Below, one piece after another: positions 36,543 to 48,498 of a stretch of 64,000 bases of DNA (position 1 is the stretch's first letter; each line of letters begins with the position of its first letter). This DNA comes from Scytalidium lignicola (taxonomy: Eukaryota > Ascomycota > Leotiomycetes). A program made the position numbers and the translations under genes. Location: positions 1-64,000 of the forward strand of contig NCSJ02000144.1 in NCBI GenBank assembly GCA_002812745.2, given 5' to 3'. Under the pieces are notes generated by a model, which worked only from the letters and a program-made list of their open reading frames with translations, was not told the DNA's origin and ran no database searches.

Positions 36543-38424
36543 ATGAGGATTGCAAAGGATCTCCCATATTCCACGGCTTTTGAGAATGAGCAACTTATAC
36601 CTGAAAACTTGTACTATGATAGTGCTTCAGATACGGATAGTTCTCGATCTGTTCCGGTTCTGACCATGCAAATTCAAAACGACGATGAAAGTATCAGTAC
36701 TGGGAGACTGGTAGTACTTACCATTTGGGCAATTGGGTAAGCTTTCTAGAATCACCGGTAAGGGTTTGATGCTAGTTGAATTACTGAAAAATAACCAGAC
36801 TTCAAACTATCTGGTCAGTTGTTATGTCCCATGGAACTGTACGTGGGTTTCGATTAAGCTTCCTGTCGCTCATTCAATTTTTTCTATGTTGTCTAATGTT
36901 TCCAAAGCCGTATTTCACTCACATCGGCATCTCTCCGGCTGGAATTTCACTCATCTGGATGGCCAGTCCTATTACTAGCGCTTTATTCCAGCCTTACATC
37001 GGTGCCGTCAGTGATGGATCGCGACATCCCTGGGGACGACGGAAATTCTACATCGTAATTGGGACAGCATCTACCATTCTAAGCATCCTCATCCTCAGAC
37101 AGTCGATCATAATAGCGGTCTGGCTGGCCCATGTATTTGGCGCTGAACCTCAAGGAGAAGTGGTCCGGACAACAACGCAAGTCATTGCCATAGTTGGGAT
37201 GATTTTGTTTAGTTTCGCTACCTGCCCACTGCAAGCGTCTCTTCGTGCATTCACAGTAGAACACTGTCCCAGACATCAGCAAGGAGAAGCTACCGCTTGG
37301 GTATGCCGGTTTGTAGGCATTGGAAGTATGTTACTGTACCTGCTGAGCTGTATACCTCTCCCTGAGCTGGTGCCATGGTTTGGTGACACTCAATTCAAAG
37401 CTCTGTGTATGTTTGCGTGTGTAGAACTTGGGACCACCGTGACGATTACCTGTGTTTGTATTAGAGAGAGACCAGCACCAGTAGTCCGGGTGATATCGAC
37501 TAAGAAGAGCGATAGGTTTGTAGAGTTGATTGCGAAGATCTTTATGAGTGCTCGGAATCTGTCGAGTCGAGCGAAGAGAACTCTGCTTGTGCAGTCCTGT
37601 TCTTGGTATTCTTGGTTCACGTTTCTATATTATACTACATCGTATGTACAGTCATCTCTAATCCTCAAGACCCATTGCTGTTTTTGTATTTGTAATCACA
37701 GCTGATATCCATCCACAGATTTGTAAGTGAGCTGTGTAAGAATCCCACACGCCATGTACGTTATTAACCAGACAAAAACTGACATTTCACAGACTCAATT
37801 CCAATTCTCTCCTTGAACCAACGCTATACTGTGACTGAGAGAGACGCCATCATTGACCAGGGTACGCAAGTTGGGTCCCTAGCGATGTTCACTTTCGCAG
37901 TTGTTGGACTTATTGGTAACATCCTCCTCCCATTCTTCGTCTGCGCTCCATCGAAAATATTAGCCGCCCAGGAGTCAACCCGGTTGAGAACCATCACTAA
38001 ACTTTTCAAATTACCTTGTCTCACCCTCACTCATGCATGGATGCTATCACTGCTACTGCTTGGGACGTGTATGCTTGCCATGGCTGTAACAACACATTCC
38101 TGTGTCGGTATTATGTTGGGGGGCTTGATGGGCGTCAGTTGGGCCATGACGCAGTGGGCGCCACTTTCCATTATAAGTACGGATCTTTTCACAAGGGAGG
38201 TGAAGGATCCAGAGCTGGGACAATGGACAAGAGAGGAGGAGACGGGTACTGTCATGGGTATTTATAATACTGCTATTGCTGCACCACAGGTGTTGGCGGC
38301 GTTAGGTTCTGCTATTATTTTTGGGATTTTGAATGTAATTGGGATAACAGATCAGATGAGGTGGGTTTTGGGCACTGCAGGATTGCCGGCCTTTGTAGCA
38401 GCTTGGCTAGCCTCTAAGTTATGA
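36543..38424 (+). CDS. GPH-type sugar transporter (sucrose/alpha-glucoside, SUT1-like)
   Basis: Starts at ATG 36543 (MRIAKDLPYSTAFENEQL). Exons are 36543-36736, 36799-36838, 36908 to about 37645, a micro-exon ending at 37726, and 37793-38424. Splicing restores IGLQTIWSVVMSHGTPYFTHIGISPAGISLIWMASPITSA and the conserved GAVSDGSRHPWGRRKFYI loop (GxxSDxxxxxxGRRRP-like) of GPH/SLC45 transporters. EEETGTVMGIYNTAIAAPQV follows near the C-terminus. The junction near 37641-37726 is ambiguous. Either 37702-37726 (25 nt, 542 residues) or 37719-37726 (8 nt, 535 residues) closes the frame. Fungal relatives are proton symporters for sucrose or maltose. The rest of the protein is intact. Confidence 0.8.
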
Positions 38425-38740
38425 GACTTAGATTTATTATAGCAGGAGCAGGAACTGGAAGTACTAATGTTATCGTGGAAAGAGCCTTTTCTTTTAACAC
38501 CTGGTAACATCAAAATACAAAGGAACCAACCCTCGATATTATTATGTACAAATCATTTGAAAATGAATTCAATACAAATTTTATGGCAATTACCGTACAA
38601 ACTATGTCTACCTATCTAATCTACAGTACAAATACCAAAGGCACTATCCACACCATTCTAGGTCAGTTTAACTCTATTCTAGTTGTGATCTCTTTTTTTT
38701 TTCTTTAACCCAGATAGATATTTTTGAGTGTCTAATAGAC

Positions 38741-40888
38741 TCAAAGCTTGGCCTGCCCGCTCTCAATCTCGCCCCAGCTCGTAGCTTCAAGCCTCTCATA
38801 CTTTGTGCCATTAAGCCAGTATAACTTATCTTCACTACCCTCTGGCTTCCAACTCTTCTTCATAATATCACCTTTTGCTTTCTTAAACGTAGCATTCGAT
38901 TCGATTCTGCCAAATACAACTTAATTTCCTTTGCCCTAATTTATGCGTGAAAGAAGAATAATGAGACTTACTCTTGGGTGATTCTCACTAAGCGGGGCAT
39001 AGCATAATTTGGAAGACCAGTTTTCTTCAAACCTTGATATAACCCATTCATAAATGATTCGTCTGCCGGGGAGTCCAACGTGATAGCAGCTGCACCAGCT
39101 TGGCCATCATAACTGATAAATGCGTCAATATATTAGTCGTTGATAATATTAAAAATCTAGGAAATTTGTTCATAAACTCACCTTGCTAGTTTAACTCCAT
39201 AGACCACGGCATCTTGAACCCCTTCCAGTTTGGCGATATGATCCCTAACCTCACCAGCGCTCACATTCTCTCCCTTCCATCTAAAGGTATCGCCGATCCG
39301 ATCGTAGAACTGCACCCATCCAGATTTATCCATCACCAATAAGTCACCCATTCTTTGCCAGCAGTCCCCCTTCTCAAAAACATCCCGAAGAAGTTTCTCA
39401 TCTGTTGCAAGTGCATTGTTCAAATATTCTGTCAGCAAAGCGCGGTTCTTAACTCTACCAACCACCTCGCCGGGCTCATCAAGCTTTGCCTTCTTACAAA
39501 AGCCAGTCTTTAGATCTCGATACAGTTCTCCCGTCACTGGGTCCGTTTTTAGAATAGATGTATCTGTTTCATAAAACCGTCTTATAGGCCCGGAAAAGCC
39601 TACTTTCCCAGCACCCCACGCACCACAGCCGAAGTTGTCGAACTTGGCTAGTCCCTCAGTCGATCGATAAAATTCTCGAATCTCAGGAACCCCGAAACGT
39701 TGTCTGAATTTCTCCCAGATCTCGCCTCGTAGTCCGTTCCCAGTTGCTACAATGCAATTGTGGTCGCGGTCGTAAGGAGAGGGAGGAGCAGAGAGCACGT
39801 ATCGACAGAGTTCACCTACGTAAATGATCCTTGTTGCCCGTGATTCATTTACATCTCTCCAAAATCTGGAGGAGGAAAATTTACGGGCGAGGCAGAGACA
39901 TCCAGAATTACCAAGAGAGTAACAGAGTCCCATAAAGAAGGCGGTGCCGTGAAACAAGGGTAGCGGCGAGTATGTGCGAAGAGGGTAGTATTTAGAGGGA
40001 TTGCCAACGTCATGCGGTAGTGGATTCGAGGTGACTAGTACCTGGTGATTTCGAATACCACAAGCTTTTGGTTTGCCTGTCGTGCCGGAAGTATAAATGA
40101 GACAGCTGATATCGAGTGATGTTGCTCTTGCAGTAGGTGATGGTGCTGAAGGCGGTGGGAGGGACTCCAAAGTTATGACTTCTATGGATTTTTCACTGGG
40201 CGGGGAAACATTGCTGAATGAATATAGATTTAGTGTGTAATGCGTTAAAGTGTCTGGAATAAATTTCGCCAAATCCAGGGTGGAGATGATTGTCTGAGCT
40301 GTTGAAACATTCAAACAGTGTTTCAGAGTATCGTCTATTAAGTTCGTTAGTAAAATAGAAATAACGTTACAAAGCTGAGATGGCAGTAGATAATTACCTC
40401 GTAGATTTATGTTAACCATAGCTGCTATAGCGCCTAGTTTAGAAAGTGCAAGGATAGAGATGACCATTTCAGGAGAGTTTGTTGTGAAGACGGCGATGTA
40501 ATCACCCTGTTTGACACCATTGGCGTTTAAAAACGCGGCGAATTGATTCACCTCTAATTGAAAATATTAGAGTTCATTCACTAAAGTTGCTAAATGTCTA
40601 TTCACACTCACGGTTCTTAAGTTGCCCATATGTCCAAGTTCGCCCTTCAAACCACAAAGCATCCATGTCTAGGTCAACTCGATCTAACAGGCCATAGGTT
40701 GTGCAGGAATCTTCCAGGTCCTGAATTCGCCGTTCAAATCGCTGGGCCCAGTCGCGATCATATCGCAATTGTTTAAGGTCTGTAGATATCGACAACTTAG
40801 CATTTATATATGCACCAGCCGCAACCGCAGCAGCGGCGGCGGCTGCGGCTGTAGATGTAGATATCAGGGCTCCCGAAGTAGTATCCAT
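38741..40888 (-). CDS. Fat1-like (very) long-chain acyl-CoA synthetase with C-terminal PTS1
   Basis: Five exons, 40888-40612, 40553-40398, 40334-39182, 39112-38972 and 38906-38741, total 630 residues, the usual Fat1/FATP length. The frame is open through the 63-bp intron at 40335-40397, which codes nothing family-like. Hallmarks are the AMP-binding loop CLIYTSGTTGKPKACGI, YSPLPLFHGTAFFMGL, REFYRSTEGLAKFDN, and FRWKGENVSAGEV. ATFKKAKGDI near the end is typical of FATPs. The N-terminus has an Ala-rich hydrophobic stretch. The last three residues AKL fit a type-1 peroxisomal signal, so the enzyme probably activates fatty or other carboxylic acids at or in peroxisomes. Its start faces the thiolase gene 406 bp away. 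Confidence 0.88.
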
Positions 40889-41021
40889 TTTCAATAAAAG
40901 TCAAACTTGATCAAGATGGAGATTCTGAATCAAAAGGTAGAGAATGGATAACATCAATATTTAATCGTGAAAATGGTCATATTTATCTAATATCCAGAAG
41001 TTCGGCAACTTCATGTCGATG

Positions 41022-41027
41022 CCTCGG
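41022..41027 (+). promoter_or_regulatory. CCTCGG, possible FarA/FarB fatty-acid response site
   Basis: CCTCGG is the core reported for the FarA/FarB zinc-cluster regulators that induce fatty-acid catabolism genes in Aspergillus and relatives. This copy lies between the divergent synthetase and thiolase genes, 134 bp from one start and 268 bp from the other. A 6-mer can occur by chance, so position and gene content carry the argument. Confidence 0.45.
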
Positions 41028-41294
41028 AGAAAGCAATTCTACCCGACGATGATTGGTTTGTGATCATTGCCGCCTCACTTGCCGAGAGTTCGGTGATCAG
41101 CACGCTCGCCGCCATTGGTCCACAGAAGACCGCATCCAAAGTTGTGTTCGAATGCAGATGCATAATAAGATGTTGTCTGTTTAGAAAGCTCCTTTATTTC
41201 TCTCCATTTTCTAGTTCGTTGGTTGGGCATTTTATATCATATACTTTTCATTAATCCATTTATCATAAAGATTTCTTGGACTAAAAGTTTAATT

Positions 41295-42899
41295 ATGGAG
41301 TCAGCGCAGCAAAGACTAACTTCAGTAATGGGGCATCTGAATCCTTCAACCACAGCCACCGGCAAGGGCAGACTCTTACAGAAGAATCCCGATGACATTG
41401 TAAGTTTGAATAGCACTAGCGTTTGTACCCTTTCCGACTGACATCCAATTCTACAAGGTAATCACTTTTGCTACAAGGACTCCTCTCACTAAAGCGCGAA
41501 AGGGTGGCCTGAAGGATACTCCGGTTGAAGATCTGTTGATTGCACTTCTACAGGTAAGCTCTTTTCCTGCAATTTGATCATCTTATTTTAATTTTCCTAT
41601 TTTGAAAATATGCGATGATTATTAGACTGTCAAAGAGAAATCCAAGATTGACCCCAACTTGGTCGATGATGTATGTGTTGGGAATGTGCTAGCTCCTGGA
41701 CCAGCCTACCGTGCTCGTTCAGCAGTTCTCGCGGCCGGATTTCCAATAACAACTGCAGCATCCATTGCAAACCGCTTCTGCTCCTCTGGTCTTCTTGCCG
41801 TCCAACAAATTGCAAACCAGATCATCGCCGGATCCATCGATATTGGCATTGCCGCTGGCGCTGAGAGCATGAGTACCAACGCAGACGATGGAGCACCCGC
41901 CATGAGCGATAAGATCACACAACACCCCATTGCCAGCCAAAATACTATGCCTATGGGTTACACCTCTGAGGAGGTGGCAGGACAGTTCGGCATTACTCGC
42001 CAAGCAATGGATGAATTTGCGGCGAAGTCCTTCCAAAAAGCGGAGGAGGCGCAAAAGAGAGGGTGGTTCGATGACGAGATTACTCCTATTAAAGTTCAAA
42101 TTAAAGATCCGAAGACTAGTGAATTAAAAGAGCATATAATCACTAGAGATGACGGCGTCCGCGTAGGCACTACAGCTGAATCTCTAGGCAAGATTCGGTC
42201 GGCATTTCCGCGGTGGAAACCCAGCGCCACAACCGGTGGCAACGCATCCCAAATAACTGATGGTGCGGCAGCCATCTTGCTCATGAAGCGATATAAAGCT
42301 GAGGAGCTAGGCCAGCCGATTCTTGCAAAGTTCTGCGGAGCCACGATTGTGGGATTGGAGCCTCGAATTATGGGTATAGGACCGACATATGCTATTCCGA
42401 AGATCCTGGGAAAGCTTGGTTTGGCCATTGATGACGTGGATTTGTTTGAGATTAATGAAGCTTTTGCATCTATGGTTAGTAACTTCATTTGCTTGGGTCT
42501 TAGGTTCATATTTTATATTGGGACATAACTCTCTACTGACACGGATTTTTAGGGAGTGTTCTGCGTTGAAAAGTTGAAACTTGATCCCGCAAAGGTTAAT
42601 CCTAGGGGGGGCGCAATGTAAGTTTAGTATTCTTAGTATTATAGTGTACATATATGTTATCTCGACTAATCTATATTGGCAGTGCCTTGGGCCATCCCTT
42701 GGGATGCACCGGTGCACGTCAAGTTGTGACTGCTCTTTCGGAACTTCATAGGACCAACAAGCGCATTGCTGTGACATCAATGTGTGTGGGAACGGTAAGA
42801 ATTCCAAGCGTTATAATTCTACGTTAACTTTATAAGAAGGGCTAATTAAAATGTTCTTAGGGCATGGGAATGGCAGGCGTGTTCGTATCAGAACATTAA
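41295..42899 (+). CDS. Peroxisomal 3-ketoacyl-CoA thiolase
   Basis: Six exons, 41295-41399, 41458-41553, 41626-42474, 42553-42617, 42683-42794 and 42861-42899, total 421 residues. The enzyme catalyses the last step of beta-oxidation, cleaving 3-ketoacyl-CoA to acetyl-CoA. ANRFCSSGLLAVQ holds the acyl-accepting Cys, EINEAFAS and ALGHPLGCTGAR hold the catalytic His region, and CVGTGMGMAGVF holds the second Cys. The N-terminus QRLTSVMGHL matches the PTS2 pattern R-L-x5-H-L, so import into peroxisomes through Pex7 is expected. Phe in place of the usual Gln before the active Cys (NRFCSSG) is a small deviation. Divergently arranged with the Fat1-like synthetase, supporting a joint role in acyl-chain degradation. 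Confidence 0.92.
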
Positions 42900-43348
42900 G
42901 AACAATGCAGCCTCAATTTTCGTGGGACATAGGAAGAATATCCACATGTATATTATTGTATCAAACGTTAGACTACCACTTTCATCTCTATTTTAAGTGT
43001 AATTAACTGTTTCACTAAGAATTGTACTGTACTTCTATGGATAGAGCATGACAGGTTTGTTATACCCAAAGGCATCCATTTTACTTTCATTTCATTTCAC
43101 AAATGATATGGCAATCTGTGACCATTTCTTTGATTTAATCATTTTTATTATTATTAGCCATGCTATAGAGAAATGATGACAAGCAGCACTCGATCATAAT
43201 CACATGTTCATACAGGTGTTGTAACCACTGTGATCTATCCTTCCTGAACTCCAAAACCGGTCCCTGACATATTATACGATAAAGTGAAAATGATTCAAAA
43301 GATAATATACGAATCATCTTGGTATAAAAATGGGGCAACGAAGACCAC

Positions 43349-43918
43349 TTAAGAAATTACGATTTTGCGTGTTTCGTGCTTCTTCGCTTTCGGGACAATA
43401 ATGGAAAGTATACCGTTCTTCATGGAAGCTGTGACTGCATCGTGGTCAACACGACTAGGGAAGCTAAAACAGCGAGCGAACTCACCAACGCTGCGCTCAG
43501 AGATCCAGTATTTAGCTTGTGCTTCCTCGGGCTTCTTCTGCTCTTGCTTGGCAACTTTGTTTTGGGAGGTAGCTGGCTCGTTTGGATCATCCTCCGTGGT
43601 AGGTTGGTGTTCCCTGTGGCCTTCGATTTGCTTCTGTTCCTGACTATCTTCGATAAAGCCCCGAGGTGGGGTGCTGGATTTGTAGTGTCTTTCAAAGTAA
43701 CCTCTGACGTTTAAAGTATTCTCGTCGGTGAAATCAATGGTGATGTCCTCCTGGTCGATACCAGGAAGCTCACCGTGAAGTTCATATGCATTTTCTATCT
43801 CTTTAACATCGAACTTTGGTGTAAACACTTTCTGATGATGCCCTGGGTGCGACTCACCCCGTCTGCGACTGTAACTATCAAAGTCGTCAAGCAACCGGAA
43901 GAGAGGGTGGAAAGCCAT
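43349..43918 (-). CDS. Small heat-shock protein (Hsp20/alpha-crystallin, Hsp30-like)
   Basis: A single exon of 189 residues. A short Phe/Leu-rich N-terminus (MAFHPLFRLLDDFDSYSRR) precedes the alpha-crystallin domain: PKFDVKEIENAYELHGELPG, then ITIDFTDENTLNVRGYFERH. A charged Gln/Glu/Lys linker of about 60 residues splits the domain, as in fungal Hsp30 proteins. The domain resumes with GEFARCFSFPSRVDHDAVTASMKNGILSIIVPK. This is the A-x-x-x-n-G-v-L motif, here SMKNGILSI. The protein should be an ATP-independent holdase in the cytosol. Heat-shock elements lie 150-340 bp upstream. Confidence 0.93.
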   Translation of the reverse strand: MAFHPLFRLLDDFDSYSRRRGESHPGHHQKVFTPKFDVKEIENAYELHGELPGIDQEDITIDFTDENTLNVRGYFERHYKSSTPPRGFIEDSQEQKQIEGHREHQPTTEDDPNEPATSQNKVAKQEQKKPEEAQAKYWISERSVGEFARCFSFPSRVDHDAVTASMKNGILSIIVPKAKKHETRKIVIS

Positions 43919-44071
43919 TTTGCAAGACTGTGATTTGAAGATGAGAATAAGAGATCGGTAGTAGGGATGCTAGATAAGAATACTTGAGGCTCTTTGATTA
44001 CTGTTTCCCTGATGAATAAAAGAAAAGATCTTACCAGCTTTTACTTACAATTATATACTTACTGCATTNGA

Positions 44072-44079
44072 TTCTAGAA
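44072..44079. promoter_or_regulatory. Heat-shock element, two units
   Basis: TTCTAGAA, a perfect TTCnnGAA pair, 154 bp upstream of the Hsp20 start codon. One of three such sites here. Confidence 0.5.
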
Positions 44080-44116
44080 GATTAAAGAAGTTGCAAGACT
44101 GATAATTGCCAGTGCA

Positions 44117-44124
44117 TTCCAGAA
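44117..44124. promoter_or_regulatory. Heat-shock element, two units
   Basis: TTCCAGAA, a TTCnnGAA pair, 199 bp upstream of the Hsp20 start. Confidence 0.45.
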
Positions 44125-44245
44125 ACGCCGCGATTATCCAAGAAGAGAGTACGTAACGTACATCGTCACACACGTTACGCCATGCTGGTAGGAAGTCCTT
44201 ATGGGGTATTCTAGCATGTTCGAGAGGCGATTGTGGGGTACTAAA

Positions 44246-44258
44246 GAACATTCTGGAA
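44246..44258. promoter_or_regulatory. Heat-shock element, three units
   Basis: GAACATTCTGGAA is a full GAAnnTTCnnGAA heat-shock element, the minimal trimer-binding site for heat-shock factor, 328 bp upstream of the Hsp20 start. Three sites upstream of a small HSP gene argue for heat-shock factor control. Confidence 0.6.
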
Positions 44259-44657
44259 GCGACAGCCTTCCCACCTCGTGACTGATTTGGTTCCTGTAAA
44301 CTCTGTCGGAGAATGGGCCCGTTTGTTTCGCATTATTCTTGGTATCATTAATCGTATAGTGGACAAGATTATTCCATTGTACTGTATAACTTAAAAGTCT
44401 TAAGGTATTGGGGGTCAATCAAGTAGCCGGAGTTAGCATCAGAGCAGCAGCACGTGGTATACCTATACCACACGCAGTCCCACGTATCTATGGAGGTGAA
44501 TACAATACAAATGGCCCTGAGGTCCACTATCATTACAGCGTCTAATCGGCCACTTAACCTAAGGATTGTTAGAGTTACAGGTCATTAATGCTTTGCCGAG
44601 TAGAGGCGTCTGTGAAATATGGGAATTATCGGCGAATCTCATGTGGATTTATCTAGA

Positions 44658-46417
44658 TTACACTGCTGTCTTTACAGGCACCCCCAGCGACCTCATCCGC
44701 ACCCTTAAGCCGTCCTTGGGTAAGATTGTGATCTGCAACACGCATTCAACTTCCTTGTCTGGATTCTCCAGCTCCATATGAAAGCGCCCAACTAGGGCAG
44801 CGATGAGGAAGAGCAACTCAGAGCGCGCAAAAGAGGTGCCAATGCAGCTGCGCGGGCCATGGAGGAAGGTCATGTTGGCATAGCTGCTGGTGGCGCCGCC
44901 GGAATGGCTCATGCCAGGCTTGAGCCAGCGGCTCGGATCGAAATCGGCAGCATCCGGGCCCCAGTGGCGCGGGTCGTGGTTGATGGCGCGGATGGGCAGC
45001 GCCAGCATTGTCTCGGCGGGCACGAACAATCCGTCCACGGTCGTGTCACATACTGTACGTCGCAGCGTTACGGGCACAGATGGATAGAAGCGCAGTAATT
45101 CATTACAGAAGGCGTTGAGATAGGGCATGTTGTCAACTTTATCAGTGACCGATGGCCCCGCAGAGGGGCTTCTCACGTCCAAGTTGGCGTGGATCTCCTC
45201 GCGAAGCCGTTCTTGGATAGAGGGATGCCGGCACAGGGCATAGACAGCCCAGAGGAAGGCCGCAGATGTGGACTCGTGGCCGGCGCCCACGAAGGTCATC
45301 GTTTCATCAACCAAGTCTTCTTCACTGAAAGCGCCACTGTGCACAGCGTCAGAGACGATATCCGTGTGCATCTCATTGGCGTCGCCCTTTTTAATTGTAT
45401 GTGCGCGGACGACCTCTGCTGCGACTCCACGGACGGTCTGCAGTGCTGCAGCACGGATGCGTTTCGCTCTCGAAGGTATCTTCAGGCCAAGCTGGAAGAT
45501 AGTTTCTAAACCGAGACTGCGCGCCAAGCCCAGCAGCAATGTTGGCTGCCGCGAACTGCTTGTAATCCGCTTGTACTCCTGGTGAATCCTGTTCTCCGGC
45601 TCCTGCAACGATCTGAAGTCGAAGCCCATTCCAGCCACCCCGACGATATCGAGCGTGGCCCGTGTAGTCCAGTCGTGCATCTTGATGACTCGATTGCCAT
45701 CTACCTCGGCCCCGATCTGGTGCTCCATCGCATCTGCCATCTGAATACTCTTGGTCCAGAAAAGCGGGTATAGGTTTTTGATGTGACGGAAAGCAAATGC
45801 TGGCGAGAGATTCTTTCGAAGAAGCTGGTCATGGTACGGATTCAGTGATTTGTGATGGTTATGAAAGAGAGCAGCAGACAGGAAGAGACGATGCTGCGGC
45901 TCACCTTGTGCTCTTCTCCTTCAGCAACAAAGAGGCCTTTGGCGAAAAGGTAGGACAAGTCAAACTTGATGTGGTCAGGCTTGACGAAGTTGTAAGGTTT
46001 GCGGACCAGGATGTCTGCTAAACCTTCAGAGTTGAGGATGAGAAGCATCTCTCTGCCATGGGGCATATAGCAGCGTAGGAGCCCATCGTGATTGAATGTG
46101 CTCGCCAATTTGGTAAAGGCTGCTTCAATGTCACGTCGATTCATCAGACGCCCAAAGAGGTTCATCTGATCCAAAAATGTAAGCGATTTTCTAGGAGATT
46201 AAAGAAAGGAATTTACCTTCGGAAGGGATTTGAAAGGAGTCAAAAAGCAAGGATATAAGACAGCTGTGTATATCAATTGGCCTAGCAGTGCAAGTCCAAA
46301 GAGGCATGCTGCGGTAATCGATCGAGACTGGTTAATCGTATACTGGGGACTTTTTGAATCAAGCACAATGGCAATCGCAGTAGAACCCGCCAACAAAGTC
46401 ATAGTAGACGGCGCCAT
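44658..46417 (-). CDS. Cytochrome P450 monooxygenase
   Basis: Three exons, 46417-46217, 46165-45905 and 45824-44658, total 542 residues. The N-terminus carries hydrophobic segments that should anchor the enzyme in the ER membrane. Core motifs are EGEEHKLLRKNLSPAFAFRH (C-helix WxxxR region with His in place of Trp), the I-helix FVGAGHESTS, the K-helix ExxR in ELLRFYP, the PERF-like region DFDPSRW, and the heme loop FLHGPRSCIGTSFARSE with the Cys ligand. All catalytic elements are present and phases close. It needs a reductase partner encoded elsewhere. CYP family cannot be assigned by eye. Its neighbours to the right are acyl- and sulfotransferase-like genes, which suggests tailoring of a small molecule. 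Confidence 0.9.
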
Positions 46418-48498
46418 CTTGAGCAGATGAGACCGTTACGGCGATGTAGGTTCAAGTGGAATCAAAAAGGTTTATGAGAAGATAGAATATACCAACATCT
46501 TTGCGTAGGAGGGAACAGCATATGATAAAGATTCAAGTCTTGTTCTTGTGTCTTCGCTCTTATCGTTATCAGACTATAATCAGGCTATAATTACCTGTAA
46601 AATAATATATAACACTCCAAATCCATAAACTTAGGGATCTCATGCGGGGGTTGAAGGTCTATCTCACAAGGGTTAGTGTTGACTGTCCATGTCCGCAGTA
46701 TGGCCGGTAAACCCGCAGGGACTACGTATACAGAACAATTTCAGGTATGATATGTACACCATGTAGAGGACAGATTGTTAGAACTGCAGACTGTCAAATT
46801 TAGATGTTTTGTGCTAACTAATCAATCCGCGAATCAAGGCGTCCCAGATTATTCTGATTACTAAAATCCTACCCTAAACAGTAAGTGGTAAACCCTAGCT
46901 AGTTCAAAGCTCCAAAATTTGAGAACCTTCGATATTCTCTTATCTTCAGCTCCTTGTAAGATCCGTGTCACTTACCATAAGGAGTGTTACTCTACATTCT
47001 AGATTAGTAATCTAGTATTGAAAGCCACAAACTATTGTACCGTACTACACGACCTCAGCGGTCATTCCCCCCCNAAAAAGGAAAATCACCGAAAAGGAAG
47101 AGTTACTAAGCACTACTTGCGTCCTAAATGTGGAGGGAAAAAAGGGTCTTCTACAAGGGTCACGAGCTATTAGCCAAGGACCGCAGGGGCCTCGTAAACA
47201 TATTTGGGTAATTTTTGGACTAGAGACCCACGACGTTAGAGACCGAGCAATTCGGTAGGCAAGAATAGAAGTTTTCTGAGGTGAGAGTCGAAATATTTGC
47301 TAGTGGATAGTACAGTACAGCAGTGATGTAGTGTTGTAGATCAAACCATCTCAACAACTCACTTTTACTCGTTAGGAGTCAAATATTATTACCTTCCAAC
47401 CGTAAATATTTCACATCCCGAAGAGAAAACTCAAAATTTCGTTTAAAGATTACATATGTTTTCAGCAGGATCGCAGGAGTAACTTAATAGGTGTTCCGGC
47501 TGGCCAGTTGGCCAATAAGCCGGCCGGGAAAGCCCGATATTTTGCACCAGCCTAGCAGCTAGCTGATACACTAATATGGTCAACATGACAATATTTTCAT
47601 TTTCATTTAACAACTAATTTAACATAATAATTAAGTAATATGTTGTAATTTAGTGACTGAAATGTTATAATTATATGATTGATATACTGTGATTTAGCAA
47701 TTGGCGTGCTGTAATTATAGTAAGTAATACGCTGTGATAGCTACAAGGTATGTATAAATTATTTAAATCACAACAGAGCATAGGGAGGAATTTAATCTGT
47801 AACTTCAAATTCCGATACTACCAGCGTCTAACCGAGTACCTGTCACAGTCCCCAAAAGTAAGCATCTCCACACCCTCGTAACTATTGTAAGCTTGATTTA
47901 ATATTCTGCTTTCGAAAGTAAACCCTACGTGGCATACCAGAATAAGTAGGTGGGTTCTGTCAGCTCACCATCAACCATTAATACAATATACTAAAATAGT
48001 ATGAAGTCTCCCTTCCAACAAAGTAGTTTTTACTGTAGGCAATATATTAAAAAAANTATGAACATGCATTAGCGCCAACACCACTTATTCCATTTGTAAG
48101 CGCATGCTCTGGAGATAAAAGAGAAATATCAAGTTTCCGGAGTTTTTATTTTATTTTAATTTAAATAAACCGTAAAAAGCAGGGGACAAAAACATCCTCG
48201 GCGTAAAAGGACTCTTGCTGCTGTAATACCATCTTCATCATTATGACCAGGGCAAAGACGTCATTGTCCCTACCCGCATAGCATTCGACTACTTTCTCTA
48301 TGTATAATATGTAGCCCTGAGAAATATGAGAGCTCATATCCATAAAGGCAGGAGCTAGATGCTCACACCCAAAGCCGATCTTTATATAGTTGGGTCTGCA
48401 TTTTCATCGTGCCTATTATTATGCTCTTGGTTCTGTGTTATCATTAAAACCGTTCTTTTATTCCTTTTGGGCTTCAATTTCCCCCAAATTTACTCAAG
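46418..48498. other. 2-kb gene-free region
   Basis: Upstream space of the divergent P450 and first acyltransferase genes. It contains the 22-bp degenerate tandem repeat listed separately, a GTACAGTACAG run at 47310, and Ns at 47094 and 48056 next to homopolymers. No coding content. Confidence 0.4.
47638..47745. repeat. Degenerate 22-bp tandem repeat, about five copies
   Basis: Successive units align: ATATGTTGTAATTTAGTGAC, AAATGTTATAATTATATGAT, ATATACTGTGATTTAGCAAT, GCGTGCTGTAATTATAGTAA and ATACGCTGTGATAGC. Each is followed by about two further bases, giving a 22-23 bp period. Copies differ mostly by transitions. No coding capacity. Confidence 0.55.
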
